Origin: Scatolibacter rhodanostii
Lineage (GTDB): Bacteria > Bacillota > Clostridia > Oscillospirales > Acutalibacteraceae
Reading direction: 5' to 3'
NCBI RefSeq assembly: GCF_900197595.1
Contig: NZ_FZLO01000001.1
Span: 682,001-746,000 of the forward strand
Length of the DNA: 64,000 nt
Notes under the pieces: generated by a model
What the model saw: only the letters and a program-made list of their open reading frames with translations
Database searches by the model: none
Told to the model about the DNA's origin: nothing
Position numbers and translations under genes: made by a program
Shown here: piece by piece, positions 52,088-61,069 of the stretch
Layout: every line of letters starts with the position of its first letter
Position numbering within the stretch: position 1 is the stretch's first letter

Positions 52088-52126
52088 AAAAAAATGCTGC
52101 CAGAATTAATTTCTGGCAGCATTTTT
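52088..52126 (-). terminator. Terminator between spoVM-like gene and sipL
   Basis: Stem AATGCTGCCAGAA / TTCTGGCAGCATT with A- and T-runs on both sides; separates the upstream core operon from the sipL-spoIVA transcript. Bases 52127-52250 carry only a weak ACCAAAGT / ACTTTGGGT stem. Confidence 0.88.
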
Positions 52127-52250
52127 GCTGTAGTATGCAATCAATCTATTTTAACCCAAAGTACCTTACTGCTGAACAATCACTTTGGTTACCTTGGTTT
52201 CCCTATGATTCTAGCTTTTTATCAACATCGGGAATTATGTTTTATAGCGT

Positions 52251-52337
52251 TTATTCAGTGACTTTTTTGATACCAAAAACTTTTCTAAGAACAACCCCTA
52301 CAAACCCTTTTGTCTTATCAACTATAACTACCTTCAT
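52251..52337 (-). CDS. spoVM: SpoVM-like spore coat anchor peptide (28 aa)
   Basis: The 28-codon gene has AGGTGATTCGT directly upstream of ATG (6-base spacing). The peptide starts MKVVIV and continues KGFVGVVLRKVFGIKK; the core FVGVVLRKVFG aligns with FLGGIVRAMLG of Bacillus SpoVM (26 aa, MKFYTIKLPK start). It is amphipathic and basic at the end, as expected of a helix lying on the curved forespore membrane. The key Pro9 of Bacillus SpoVM is Thr here. Synteny is strong: prpC-prkC-rsgA-thiN-spoVM is the Bacillus order, and its partner spoIVA is nearby. It recruits and anchors SpoIVA. The peptide is short enough to be missed by gene callers. Confidence 0.82.
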   Translation of the reverse strand: MKVVIVDKTKGFVGVVLRKVFGIKKVTE

Positions 52338-52385
52338 ACGAATCACCTATGTCCTTTCTAATTGTGTCAAAAAACAGATTAACAA

Positions 52386-52568
52386 CTAGCAGACACTATT
52401 GCTCATCAAACCGAAACCTAATGCAACAAGGATAATTCCGGCAATAAAAAGCGTTAGTCCTGTGGGGCAAAAAGCTGAAATTGTCATGCCCAGACCAAAG
52501 CAAATCGTGCACATATATCTGGTTCTGCGATTTTGAAAACATGATAAATTAAACTTATTTCTCCCCAT
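52386..52568 (-). CDS. Small membrane protein upstream of spoVM
   Basis: The 60-residue product has a basic, Cys-containing N-terminus (about 1-17, RNKFNLSCFQNRRTR) and a long hydrophobic stretch (about 20-56) that can form one or two helices around CPTGL. ATG has only a weak site (GACGGG 7 bases upstream). It lies between thiN and the spoVM-like gene on the same strand, 48 bases before the latter. I recognise no named family. A role in spore envelope assembly is possible from context only. Confidence 0.6.
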   Translation of the reverse strand: MGRNKFNLSCFQNRRTRYMCTICFGLGMTISAFCPTGLTLFIAGIILVALGFGLMSNSVC

Positions 52569-52630
52569 ATTGCAACCCGTCTTTCTCTCACTATGTTTTG
52601 CTTTATTATATACACAGGTGAGAAAAAATG

Positions 52631-53269
52631 TTACTCTTCATAAAGCATAACAATTGCAGTTCCATTATGTACCACAATTTTTGCGGTATCCTCTACAATC
52701 CGATTGCTCACGCCCATAAGTGTGCCGCCGCAAGAAAGAGTTTGTCCTGTTAATGGGTATTTCACGCCATAATAAGTTACATTACAGGTAGCGCCCGCAA
52801 AGGGAAAAACAGAAAGAGTAGAACCTTTTGAATCTGTAATCGTCAGCCTACTATTTTTCAAAACAATGATTTTTGTTTTTTCGTCTGCCAAAATTCCTTT
52901 TGCCCCGCAGTTGGTAATATATTTTAGCACCTCAAGACTGGCAAAAGAATGGTCAAACCGAGCACCGCCAAGACAACCAATTAAAACAAAATCATTAAAT
53001 CCGGCTCCCAAAGCTTTCATCACAGCATACATTGTATCGGTGACATCCTTGTCGACAGGAAGAGTGATTTTTCGCACCGAATCGGGCACAGCAATCTTAA
53101 GGGAATCAAAGTCCCCCACAACCAAATCTGGCTCAATATCAAATTTTTGGGCGGTTGCATAACCACCGTCAGCACAGATTACAAAATAATCGTCGGGGTT
53201 AAATTCCCGAAAAATTTTGGCACTGCGAAACGGCACGGCACCGATTACCATACACTTTTTGTTTACCAT
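52631..53269 (-). CDS. thiN: Thiamine pyrophosphokinase
   Basis: The 212-residue enzyme transfers pyrophosphate from ATP to thiamine to give TPP. Motifs: YFVICADGGYATAQKFDIEPDLVVGDFDSL in the catalytic domain, LPVDKDVTDTMYAVMKAL (metal-binding DxTD), GCLGGARFDHSFASLEVL, and the C-terminal thiamine-binding domain. The start at 53269 overlaps the rsgA stop (7 bases), with AAGGA upstream inside rsgA. The rpe gene usually found between rsgA and thiN is missing. Confidence 0.94.
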   Translation of the reverse strand: MVNKKCMVIGAVPFRSAKIFREFNPDDYFVICADGGYATAQKFDIEPDLVVGDFDSLKIAVPDSVRKITLPVDKDVTDTMYAVMKALGAGFNDFVLIGCLGGARFDHSFASLEVLKYITNCGAKGILADEKTKIIVLKNSRLTITDSKGSTLSVFPFAGATCNVTYYGVKYPLTGQTLSCGGTLMGVSNRIVEDTAKIVVHNGTAIVMLYEE

Positions 53270-54159
53270 GGTTTATTGTCCTTTATCTCTTGATAGATAA
53301 CTTTATAGCTTTGATGTCTTGAAACGCTAATGTTACCTTCCTCCACTGCTTGCAAAATGGTGCAGCCTTTCTCGCAGGTATGAGAGCAAGAAGTAAACTT
53401 GCATTGTCCAAAATATTCTTCAAATTCTCGAAACCCGTGAAAGAGCTCGTCCAAACTAGTCATATCATATTTTGCCACATCAAATGTCGAAAAGCCAGGA
53501 GTATCTGCCACATAGCTGTTTTCTTCAATTTTATACAACTCAACCTGCCGTGTTGTATGCCGGCCTCGACCCAGTTTACGGCTAATTTCGCCGGTTTCTA
53601 AATAAAAAGCTGGAAAAAGTGCGTTTAACAGTGTCGATTTTCCCACTCCAGAGTTTCCGGTTAGAGCAGATATTTTTCCTTTTAATCGCTCATGAATTTC
53701 ATTCAAACCCTGGTTTTCTAAAGCAGACACAACAAGACAAGGCACTCCTGCCTTGTCATAAATCTTTTTCAGTTCAGTTAATTTATCTTCACCCTCACAC
53801 AAATCATTTTTTGTGATGACAATGATAGGTTCAATTTGATTCATTTCAGCAGCTGCTATGGTCTTATCGATCATTAGCGTATCTGGTGACGGGTCGACCA
53901 AAGACACAATAATAAATAGATTATCAATATTGGCAACTGCCGGTCTAACCAATGAATTTTTCCTAGGCAGAATCTCATCGATTACGCCCGTTTGGTCTTC
54001 TTCGGTTAAAATTTTTACATGGTCACCGGCGCAAGGAGAAATACCCGTTTTTCGAAATTTCCCTCTGACAGAGCATTCATAAATACCCTCTACTGTCTCT
54101 ATATAATAAAAACCACCAATACCTTTTAAAATCAATCCTTCTATCATAGGCTGAACCAT
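53263..54159 (-). CDS. rsgA: Small ribosomal subunit biogenesis GTPase RsgA
   Basis: The 298-residue circularly permuted GTPase has an N-terminal OB-fold, then GTPase motifs in permuted order: G4 ITKND, then G1 LTGNSGVGKSTLLNALFP, then G3 DTPGFSTF. A C-terminal zinc knuckle is present (CKFTSCSHTCEKGC). It acts late in 30S subunit assembly. The linkage prkC-rsgA is typical of Firmicutes; PrkC is known to phosphorylate it in Bacillus. Start could be 54147 (MIEGLILKG) instead of 54159. It follows prkC by 9 bases. Confidence 0.95.
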   Translation of the reverse strand: MVQPMIEGLILKGIGGFYYIETVEGIYECSVRGKFRKTGISPCAGDHVKILTEEDQTGVIDEILPRKNSLVRPAVANIDNLFIIVSLVDPSPDTLMIDKTIAAAEMNQIEPIIVITKNDLCEGEDKLTELKKIYDKAGVPCLVVSALENQGLNEIHERLKGKISALTGNSGVGKSTLLNALFPAFYLETGEISRKLGRGRHTTRQVELYKIEENSYVADTPGFSTFDVAKYDMTSLDELFHGFREFEEYFGQCKFTSCSHTCEKGCTILQAVEEGNISVSRHQSYKVIYQEIKDNKPW

Positions 54160-54168
54160 GCTCTCTTT

Positions 54169-56250
54169 TTATCCATTTATTCCTGTTCCCCCATGACCTG
54201 CGGTATCACCCTGATTGCCTGAGCCTTGAGATGACTGTGAAGGAGTCTCTGTAGGTGTCGGCACAAAGCTATATGTGTCAACTGTTTCTACTGTCATTGT
54301 ATCATAATGAAAATTTAATTCCATATACGTCTGATCATTTAGTCTGACAGAAATTCGGTCAATTGTCCCTGATTTTCCTGTGAAGTTCAAGGTGTACTGG
54401 CCTTTCATGGCAAGATTTACGCCGCTCTCTTCTGTTTGTAATGTACCATTTTGATACACTCTCAATGTGACGTCTTCATCAACATTAGGGAGCCCAATTG
54501 AATAGCTAATTTGTTTTGGTTTTCCTTTACCCGAGCTAATTACCAAGTCAACTTTTGAACCTTCAGTGATAGATTGACCAGATTCAGGGCTTACGCTGAT
54601 AACAATACCTTCATCTGCTTCGCTAGCATCATCCATGGTTCTTTCACCAACAGTTAGTTCTGCGCTCTCTATTGCAGCTACGGCTTGATCAACTGTCATG
54701 CCCACTAAATCTGCTGGAACAGGAACCTGTCTTTGTGATTTCCCTTTACTGACGTAAAGTATAACCGTTGAGCCTGGCGAAACATTCGAATGAAGTACAG
54801 GCTCTGTACGGATAACATAACCCTCTTCAATATTATCATCTGGTATACTCTGAATTTTCGTTTTTAGCCCTAAATCGACAAGCTGATTAATTGCATCTGT
54901 TTGCTCAGCACCTGTCAAATCAGGAACTGTAACCGGTTGTTCTTCCCCTTTATTGATCGTCAAAGTGACTTCTCTGCCTTTTTTTACGGTCATCCCACTA
55001 GGCGGATCTTGCTTTAGCACTACACCTGCCTCTTTATCCGGATTATTACCTGATTCAAGCTTGAAGGTGTAATTGCTATAAAGGGTATTTCCGCTGATTT
55101 CTGTCTCATAGTTTTTATTGACAAAATCGGGTAGTACCAGCGTGTCATCTTCTTTTTGCTCCATTTGTCTAAAGGTCTGAATTGCATAATTAATGCCAAA
55201 TGCAGCTCCTGCCAGCAAAATAGCCGCGAGAATCCCCACGATAATCATACTGCCATTTCTGCGGCGTTTTGATTTCACTAACTCTTCTTCATATTCATAA
55301 TGATCATCATAGTCAGGTGTCGTTGCCCCTACTGTGGCATAATCGCTAACATTAGGCTCAGGTTTACGATTATAATCAGCAGGCATTTGCAATGTTTCGT
55401 AACGAAACACAATTTGAGGATTTAAGCGGAATTTTTCAATATCCTCAAGCATTTCACGGCAAGAAGTAAATCGATTGGCTGCATTCTTTTCCATTGCATG
55501 CATAACAATCTGTTCTAATCCGACAGGGATAGACGGGTTAATTTCACGAGGAGAAACAGGTTTTGCCTGCAACTGCATCAAAGCGACAGAAACAGCACTG
55601 TCTGCCACAAAAGGCAATTTCCCTGTCAGCATTTCGTACATCATGACACCTGTTGAATATATATCTGCACGGTCAGTGATATAACCACCCTGCGCTTGTT
55701 CAGGAGAAATATAGTGTACAGAGCCTATCGCTACATCTGTAGTCATCGTCTGCGTTTCGCTTTGCAAGAAACGAGCAATGCCAAAATCAGTCACTTTAAT
55801 CGTTCCGTTACTCATAAGAATAACGTTTTGAGGTTTTATATCTCGATGAATAATCCCTTTCTCATGCGCACATTCGAGTGCTGTGAGAATTTGATTCATG
55901 AAATGAATAGCCTCTTGCCAGCGTATGGTACCCTGTTGTTCAATATATTGCTTTAGCGTAATACCATCTAAATATTCCATGACAATATATTGGATTTTAT
56001 CTCCAAAGCTAACATCAAATATTTTAACTATATTATCACAAGATAAAAGAGCAATGGCTTTTGATTCATTACGAAAACGACGCAAAAAATCGCTATTACT
56101 CGAAAATTCTTCTTTTAAAATTTTGATGGCGACCCAGCGGTCATCCAGTTTATCATAAGCCAAATAGACAAAGGCCATTCCGCCTACACCCACTAGTTCA
56201 TGAATTTCATATCGTCCGTCAAGACGTTTTCCTATATATTTATCCTGCAT
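54169..56250 (-). CDS. prkC: PASTA-domain Ser/Thr protein kinase PrkC (Stk1)
   Basis: The 693-residue kinase has an intact catalytic domain: glycine loop VGVGGMAFV, VAIK with K43, HRDIKPQN with D137, and DFG at 155-157. One membrane helix lies near 337-360. Three PASTA repeats follow (about 365-575), then a beta-rich outer segment and a Ser/Gly/Thr tail ending GHGGTGING. PrkC senses muropeptides and controls cell-wall metabolism and, in Bacillus, spore germination. It is encoded after its cognate phosphatase prpC (62-base gap). The contrast with the pseudokinase at 399-1997 is notable. Confidence 0.97.
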   Translation of the reverse strand: MQDKYIGKRLDGRYEIHELVGVGGMAFVYLAYDKLDDRWVAIKILKEEFSSNSDFLRRFRNESKAIALLSCDNIVKIFDVSFGDKIQYIVMEYLDGITLKQYIEQQGTIRWQEAIHFMNQILTALECAHEKGIIHRDIKPQNVILMSNGTIKVTDFGIARFLQSETQTMTTDVAIGSVHYISPEQAQGGYITDRADIYSTGVMMYEMLTGKLPFVADSAVSVALMQLQAKPVSPREINPSIPVGLEQIVMHAMEKNAANRFTSCREMLEDIEKFRLNPQIVFRYETLQMPADYNRKPEPNVSDYATVGATTPDYDDHYEYEEELVKSKRRRNGSMIIVGILAAILLAGAAFGINYAIQTFRQMEQKEDDTLVLPDFVNKNYETEISGNTLYSNYTFKLESGNNPDKEAGVVLKQDPPSGMTVKKGREVTLTINKGEEQPVTVPDLTGAEQTDAINQLVDLGLKTKIQSIPDDNIEEGYVIRTEPVLHSNVSPGSTVILYVSKGKSQRQVPVPADLVGMTVDQAVAAIESAELTVGERTMDDASEADEGIVISVSPESGQSITEGSKVDLVISSGKGKPKQISYSIGLPNVDEDVTLRVYQNGTLQTEESGVNLAMKGQYTLNFTGKSGTIDRISVRLNDQTYMELNFHYDTMTVETVDTYSFVPTPTETPSQSSQGSGNQGDTAGHGGTGING

Positions 56251-56312
56251 TTACTTTCTACCTTTCTGTGCTTTCATTCAAAGGTTTTTTACGTTCACTA
56301 TTTTAACATCTA

Positions 56313-57041
56313 TTAGGCAAAAATCACTGTAGCGCTGATGTTATCTGCTCCACCGGCTTCTACGGCATAGTCAATTAATTTTTGAATTAAGCCGCCGTCT
56401 TTATAATCATTAATATAAGTAGAAAGCGTATCATCATCCACATAATTTGTCAAGCCATCTGTGCAGGCAATTACACAATCTCCTTCTTTGATTGTATGAC
56501 TGCTATAATCGCACTCTACATCATCTTTCACGCCAATGGCACGAGTGATTATGTTTCTTTTAGGGTGCACTCTCGCTTCTTCTTGCGTAATTTGGCCTAA
56601 ATCGACAAGGCTCTGCACATAGGAATGGTCTTTTGTAAGCTTAATCAGCTTATCTCCGCTTTTAAGATAAGCACGGCTATCTCCAACATGCACCGTATGC
56701 AGCGTATGTTTGTCTACCACCAAGATAACCGCTGTTGTCCCCATACCTGCAAGCTCTGGCATCTCAACAGATGTCTTATATACGGCATGATTTGCTTTCT
56801 GCACAGCAGCATTTAAAAAAGCACGCATATCTTTGGGTTTGTTTGCTTTTTCCGATAAATTTTCCAATTCATCCCGAATTGATTTCAGCGCAAGAGAGCT
56901 GGCCACACTACCTCCGCTCACGCCGCCCATGCCATCGCAAACGATTCCCCATACAAGGTTCTCTTGCAGGGCACCGCACGCACATGCATCTTGATTAGAC
57001 TGCCGAACCGTTCCTATGTCTGTTCCACATTCAACCTTCAT
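56313..57041 (-). CDS. prpC: PP2C-type protein phosphatase PrpC (Stp)
   Basis: The 242-residue PPM-family phosphatase has metal-binding Asp motifs (GTDIGTVRQSNQDA, GIVCDGMGGVSGG, ACTDGLTN and GGADNISATVIFA). It reverses PrkC phosphorylation. ATG at 57041 follows GGAGGAG by 8 bases and overlaps the rlmN stop (TGATG). Position upstream of prkC is conserved in Firmicutes. Confidence 0.95.
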   Translation of the reverse strand: MKVECGTDIGTVRQSNQDACACGALQENLVWGIVCDGMGGVSGGSVASSLALKSIRDELENLSEKANKPKDMRAFLNAAVQKANHAVYKTSVEMPELAGMGTTAVILVVDKHTLHTVHVGDSRAYLKSGDKLIKLTKDHSYVQSLVDLGQITQEEARVHPKRNIITRAIGVKDDVECDYSSHTIKEGDCVIACTDGLTNYVDDDTLSTYINDYKDGGLIQKLIDYAVEAGGADNISATVIFA

Positions 57042-58084
57042 CAATTGCACTCCTCCTTGTCAAACTTTCCCCTCAACTGCCCACAAGAGGCATCTATATC
57101 TGCACCAAGCGTTCGTCTAACCGTTGCTGAAATACCCGAGGATTCTAAAATCCTCACAAAACGCTTTTGTCTGGCAATTGAACTCTTTTGAAATCCAGTT
57201 TCTGTCACAGGATTAACCGGTATCAAGTTCACATGAGCAATAATTCCCTTTAGTCTTTGTGAAAGCTCTCTGGCTGCCTCGTCAGAATCATTCACACCAT
57301 CAATCATGGCATATTCAAAAGAGATTCTGCGGCTAGTTTGATTTGTATAATAACGGCAAGCTTTTAAAAGCTCACTTATATTCCATTTTTTGTTGATTGG
57401 CATCGTTTGTCCACGAATTTCGTCATTGGGGGCGTGCAATGAAATAGAAAGCGTCAGCTGCAACTTTCGCTCTGCTAAATCATAGATTTTATCGACAATA
57501 CCACAAGTAGAAAGTGAAATGTGACGCATGCCAATATTCATACCATTGTCGCCGGAAACAAGCTCCAAAAAACGCAGAACATTCTCATAGTTATCAAGTG
57601 GTTCTCCCATTCCCATCAGCACGATGTTGCTGACACGAACCGATTCATCCTTTTGTGCCATCTGAATTTGGGCCAGCATTTCAGACGCCGAAAGATTGCG
57701 AAAAAAACCACCTTTGCCTGTCGCACAAAAAGTACATCCCATTTTACACCCAACTTGGGTAGAAATGCAAATCGAATATCCATGATGATATTGCATGAGA
57801 ACAGCTTCTATATATTCTCCGTCATGCAACTTGAATAAATATTTAGCAGTTCCATCTATTTTAGATTTTTGTTTGCGGACAATCTCCACATTTCTGATGA
57901 CAAAAATTTCATCCAGCTGCTCTTGCAATTTTTTACCGATATTGGTCATATCCGCAAAACTTTCAGCTGATTTTTGATGAAGCCACTCATAAATTTGCTT
58001 TGCTCTAAATTTAGGCAATTTCATCTCTATTATTTTTTCTGTCAGTTCTTTTTCATTCCATGATTTAATATCTATCTTTTCCAA
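57041..58084 (-). CDS. rlmN: 23S rRNA (adenine-2503-C2)/tRNA methyltransferase RlmN
   Basis: The 347-residue radical-SAM enzyme methylates A2503 of 23S rRNA and A37 of some tRNAs. The Fe-S motif is QVGCKMGCTFCATG (CxxxCxxC), and the second catalytic Cys lies in GADIDASCGQLRGK. The frame extends upstream to 58273 inside rsmB, but TTG at 58084 (LEKIDIKSW) has AGGAG 7 T-residues upstream and lies after the rsmB stop, so it is the likely start. The stop overlaps prpC. Confidence 0.95.
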   Translation of the reverse strand: MEKIDIKSWNEKELTEKIIEMKLPKFRAKQIYEWLHQKSAESFADMTNIGKKLQEQLDEIFVIRNVEIVRKQKSKIDGTAKYLFKLHDGEYIEAVLMQYHHGYSICISTQVGCKMGCTFCATGKGGFFRNLSASEMLAQIQMAQKDESVRVSNIVLMGMGEPLDNYENVLRFLELVSGDNGMNIGMRHISLSTCGIVDKIYDLAERKLQLTLSISLHAPNDEIRGQTMPINKKWNISELLKACRYYTNQTSRRISFEYAMIDGVNDSDEAARELSQRLKGIIAHVNLIPVNPVTETGFQKSSIARQKRFVRILESSGISATVRRTLGADIDASCGQLRGKFDKEECN

Positions 58085-58100
58085 AAAAAAACTCCTAAAC

Positions 58101-59432
58101 CTACACTCTTTCAAAAAGAGCAATAAAAAATCCATCTGATGCCCCTGCAAATGGCATAAGTGTTGCCATGCCCTGTTGCTCTTCTCTTGCTCTTGTAATT
58201 CCTGTTGGCAGTTCAAATTCATGTGCCTTAAAGGCAGAATTTTCTGCCAAAAAGCGATTGGCAACCGCTTCATTTTCTGCCGGATTTAGGGTACAAGTCG
58301 AATAAAGAAGTTTTCCGCCTTGTTTCACAAGCTTGGAAGCGTTTTGCAGAATTTGATATTGAATCTGAGGCAAATTGTTAATACTGGCAAGCGATTTATA
58401 GCGAATCTCTGGCTTTTTGCGAATAACACCGTAACCGGAACAAGGTACATCACACAAAACCTTATCAAAGTCAGGCTGTAGTTCCCATTTTTCCGTAGCG
58501 TCATGCCGTTCAGCTTGAATCACAGACAAGCCAAGACGTTCCGCACCTGCCTGTACCATTTTAACTCTACCCTTATATAAATCAAAGGCATAAAGCTGGC
58601 CTTGGTTTCGCATCATCTCTGCCATGGTGAAAGCCTTACCGCCTGGGGCACTACAACAATCAAGCACTTTGTCGCCCGCCTTTGGCGCTAAAATGTGACA
58701 AGCAATTTGAGAAGACAGATCTTGCACATGAAACCATCCATTCTGAAATTCTTCCCAGTTTGGTATAGCCCCTTCCCCATCTACAATAAGCATATCAGGC
58801 AGAAGTTCAGACTTTATTAATTCTACCTCATGTTTCTTAAAGGATTCTGAAATTTCATTTAAAGATGTTTTAACATTATTCACTCGGATAAAAATTTCAC
58901 TTTTTTGCGAGAACGATTCCAACAGCTTTGTCGTGATTTCTTTTCCATACGCTTTCTGCCAGTGAATAATCAATTCAGCCGGAATTGAATATTGTACCGA
59001 AAGACTCTGCACATCTTTCCCTTGCGGCAACTGGATTGAAGCTTTTTGGCGCAAAAGGGAGCGAAGAACAGCATTAACAAAACCCGAAAGCGGTGCTTTT
59101 CCAAAGCTTTTCATCAATTCAACCGCTTCATTGACCGCTGCTGAATCAGGTATTTTGTCCATAAATATCATCTGATAGGCCGCACTGCGCAGAACTGCTT
59201 CTGCCAAGGTATCAATCTTCTGCGTTGGATTTTTAAGAGCGAAAGACAGATAGAAATCAAGTGTAATCTGTTTTTCAATGGTGCCGTAGAAAATAGCGGC
59301 TGCCAGACGTTTGTCCCTACTATCCAATTCATATTCGCGCAGTACCTTGTCTATGACAATATTTGAATATCCCTCATTCTCTTTCACTTGCAGCAAAGCT
59401 TGCACCACTGCTCTTCTTGCCGAATGTTCCAT
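58101..59432 (-). CDS. rsmB: 16S rRNA (cytosine-967-C5)-methyltransferase RsmB
   Basis: The 443-residue protein has an N-terminal NusB-like RNA-binding domain (ARRAVVQALLQVKENEGYSNIVIDKVL) and a Rossmann methyltransferase domain. SAM loop DCCSAPGGKAFTMAEMM, catalytic CDVPCSGYGVIRKKPEI and LLYSTCTLNPAENE (second Cys) are all present. It methylates C967 of 16S rRNA. ATG follows AGGGGTAAAG. It is in the fmt-rsmB-rlmN order typical of Firmicutes. The gap to fmt is 40 bases. Confidence 0.95.
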   Translation of the reverse strand: MEHSARRAVVQALLQVKENEGYSNIVIDKVLREYELDSRDKRLAAAIFYGTIEKQITLDFYLSFALKNPTQKIDTLAEAVLRSAAYQMIFMDKIPDSAAVNEAVELMKSFGKAPLSGFVNAVLRSLLRQKASIQLPQGKDVQSLSVQYSIPAELIIHWQKAYGKEITTKLLESFSQKSEIFIRVNNVKTSLNEISESFKKHEVELIKSELLPDMLIVDGEGAIPNWEEFQNGWFHVQDLSSQIACHILAPKAGDKVLDCCSAPGGKAFTMAEMMRNQGQLYAFDLYKGRVKMVQAGAERLGLSVIQAERHDATEKWELQPDFDKVLCDVPCSGYGVIRKKPEIRYKSLASINNLPQIQYQILQNASKLVKQGGKLLYSTCTLNPAENEAVANRFLAENSAFKAHEFELPTGITRAREEQQGMATLMPFAGASDGFFIALFERV

Positions 59433-59472
59433 CTTTACCCCTGTTTTCTAAGAAAATATACTTAAACTGTCT

Positions 59473-60402
59473 TTACCCTTTATTCCCAAAATAACTATTG
59501 GAATCAATCGGATGACCCAAAAGATAACTTTTGCCATTCATTCGCTTTCCGTTTTCCGGTTGAATTTCGGTTAGTTTTAACGCTCCGCTTCCACAATAGA
59601 CTACAAATTCTCCGCCTACAGCTTCCGCTTTTCCGCTTTCGCCATGAAGAGACAGCACTTCTGCTCTATGAATTTTGATTTTTTTATCGTCATAAAACGA
59701 GAACGCAGACGGCCATGGGTTCAATCCTCGAATCTGATTATGAATTTCATCAGCCGATTTACGCCAATCTATTTCACTTTCTTCTTTTGAAAGCATTGCC
59801 GCATGAGTGGCTTCTTCTGCATTTTGGGGCGTGCGAGCCAACTTTCCCTCTTGTATATCTTGCAAAGTTTCTACTAAAAGCTCGGCACCAATCATCTTTA
59901 AGCGATCAAACAATTCACCAGATGTTTCTTCTGCACCAATTTCTGTTTCGCGCATAGAGATAATATCGCCGGTATCAAGCCCTTCTGCCATATACATAAT
60001 GGTGACACCTGTTGTTTTTTCGCCCTCCAGTACAGCACGCTGAATCGGAGCTGCGCCACGGTATTTGGGCAGCAATGAGCCATGCACATTGATACATCCC
60101 ATAGGTGGAATATCCAATATTTCTTTAGGTAAAAGTTTACCGTACGCAGCAACCACAATCACATCGGGTTTCATATCACGAATTTGCTCCTGCACTTCAG
60201 GCTTTCTCAAAGAAGCCGACTGGCATACTTGAATATCACAAAGCAAAGCTGCCTCTTTCACAGGAGGAAATTGCATTTTATGCCCTCTACCCTTAGGTTT
60301 GTCCGGCTGACAAAAAACAGCGCAAACTTCATGACCGCTTTCCACCAACTTTTGAAAAGATGGCACGGCAAAATCAGGCGTACCCATAAAAATAATTCTC
60401 AT
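59473..60402 (-). CDS. fmt: Methionyl-tRNA formyltransferase
   Basis: The 309-residue enzyme formylates initiator Met-tRNA. The start MRIIFMGTPDFAVPSFQKL at 60402 follows GAGGATGTGAG; the upstream open frame to 60495 is not needed. The catalytic segment INVHGSLLPKYRGAAPIQRA, GVTIMYMAEGLDTGDI and the C-terminal OB-like domain are present. It pairs functionally with the neighbouring def (deformylase). Confidence 0.96.
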   Translation of the reverse strand: MRIIFMGTPDFAVPSFQKLVESGHEVCAVFCQPDKPKGRGHKMQFPPVKEAALLCDIQVCQSASLRKPEVQEQIRDMKPDVIVVAAYGKLLPKEILDIPPMGCINVHGSLLPKYRGAAPIQRAVLEGEKTTGVTIMYMAEGLDTGDIISMRETEIGAEETSGELFDRLKMIGAELLVETLQDIQEGKLARTPQNAEEATHAAMLSKEESEIDWRKSADEIHNQIRGLNPWPSAFSFYDDKKIKIHRAEVLSLHGESGKAEAVGGEFVVYCGSGALKLTEIQPENGKRMNGKSYLLGHPIDSNSYFGNKG

Positions 60403-60537
60403 CGTTCTCACATCCTCGTTTAACACATAATGAAACCCTACTATTCCTCGTAGCAGGTTCCCACGTCCAAGCTTTCTTGCCTTGGTTTTAATCAATCATG
60501 TGCCTTTATTTCAAGTTTAAAGTCAAGTCAGCAGACA

Positions 60538-61032
60538 TCAATCATCAATCTCGTATTCGCCGCTTTCCAATTCTTCTTCTGTTAGCATACGGCTGACCTT
60601 TGTGTCATAGGTTATGCCATGCAAGTGGTCGATTTCATGAGAAAAAGCTCTTGCCGCAAAGCCTTCAGCTGTTTTTTCAAAGTAGTTACCGTTTCTGTCC
60701 TGCGCTCTTACGGTTACTTTCATGGGGCGCTTTACAAGACCAAATTGCCCGGGGAATGACAAACATCCCTCTGCGCCGTTCTGACAGCCCTCTTCCTCTA
60801 AAATCACAGGGTTAATCAGCTCGATGACAGGTTCATCTTCTTCTACGTCAATAATGCAAACCTGACGCAACACGCCGACCTGTACAGCTGCCAAGCCAGC
60901 ACCTTTAGCCTCCGTAAGTGTATCTTTCATGTCTTCTAACAACTGATGCAATCTATCATCAAATTTCTCAACCAAGCGGCTCTTTTTCTTTAAAATCGGA
61001 TCGCCGTCTTGTACAATATTACGAATTGCCAT
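60538..61032 (-). CDS. def: Peptide deformylase
   Basis: The 164-residue metalloenzyme removes the N-formyl group from nascent proteins. The three motifs are GAGLAAVQVG, EGCLSFPG (Cys metal ligand) and HEIDHLHG (HExxH). Start at 61032 (MAIRNIVQDGDPIL) follows AAAGGA. Its acidic tail (EEELESGEYEIDD) is a common variation. A 28-bp palindrome lies in its leader. Confidence 0.95.
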   Translation of the reverse strand: MAIRNIVQDGDPILKKKSRLVEKFDDRLHQLLEDMKDTLTEAKGAGLAAVQVGVLRQVCIIDVEEDEPVIELINPVILEEEGCQNGAEGCLSFPGQFGLVKRPMKVTVRAQDRNGNYFEKTAEGFAARAFSHEIDHLHGITYDTKVSRMLTEEELESGEYEIDD

Positions 61033-61069
61033 TTTACATTCCATCCTTTCTCATTCATCACCTGACAAC

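Noticed and set aside
53000-53165. Plus-strand open frames opposite thiN, rsgA and prkC
   Set aside because: They mirror the reverse complement of strongly recognised genes and have no ribosome sites.
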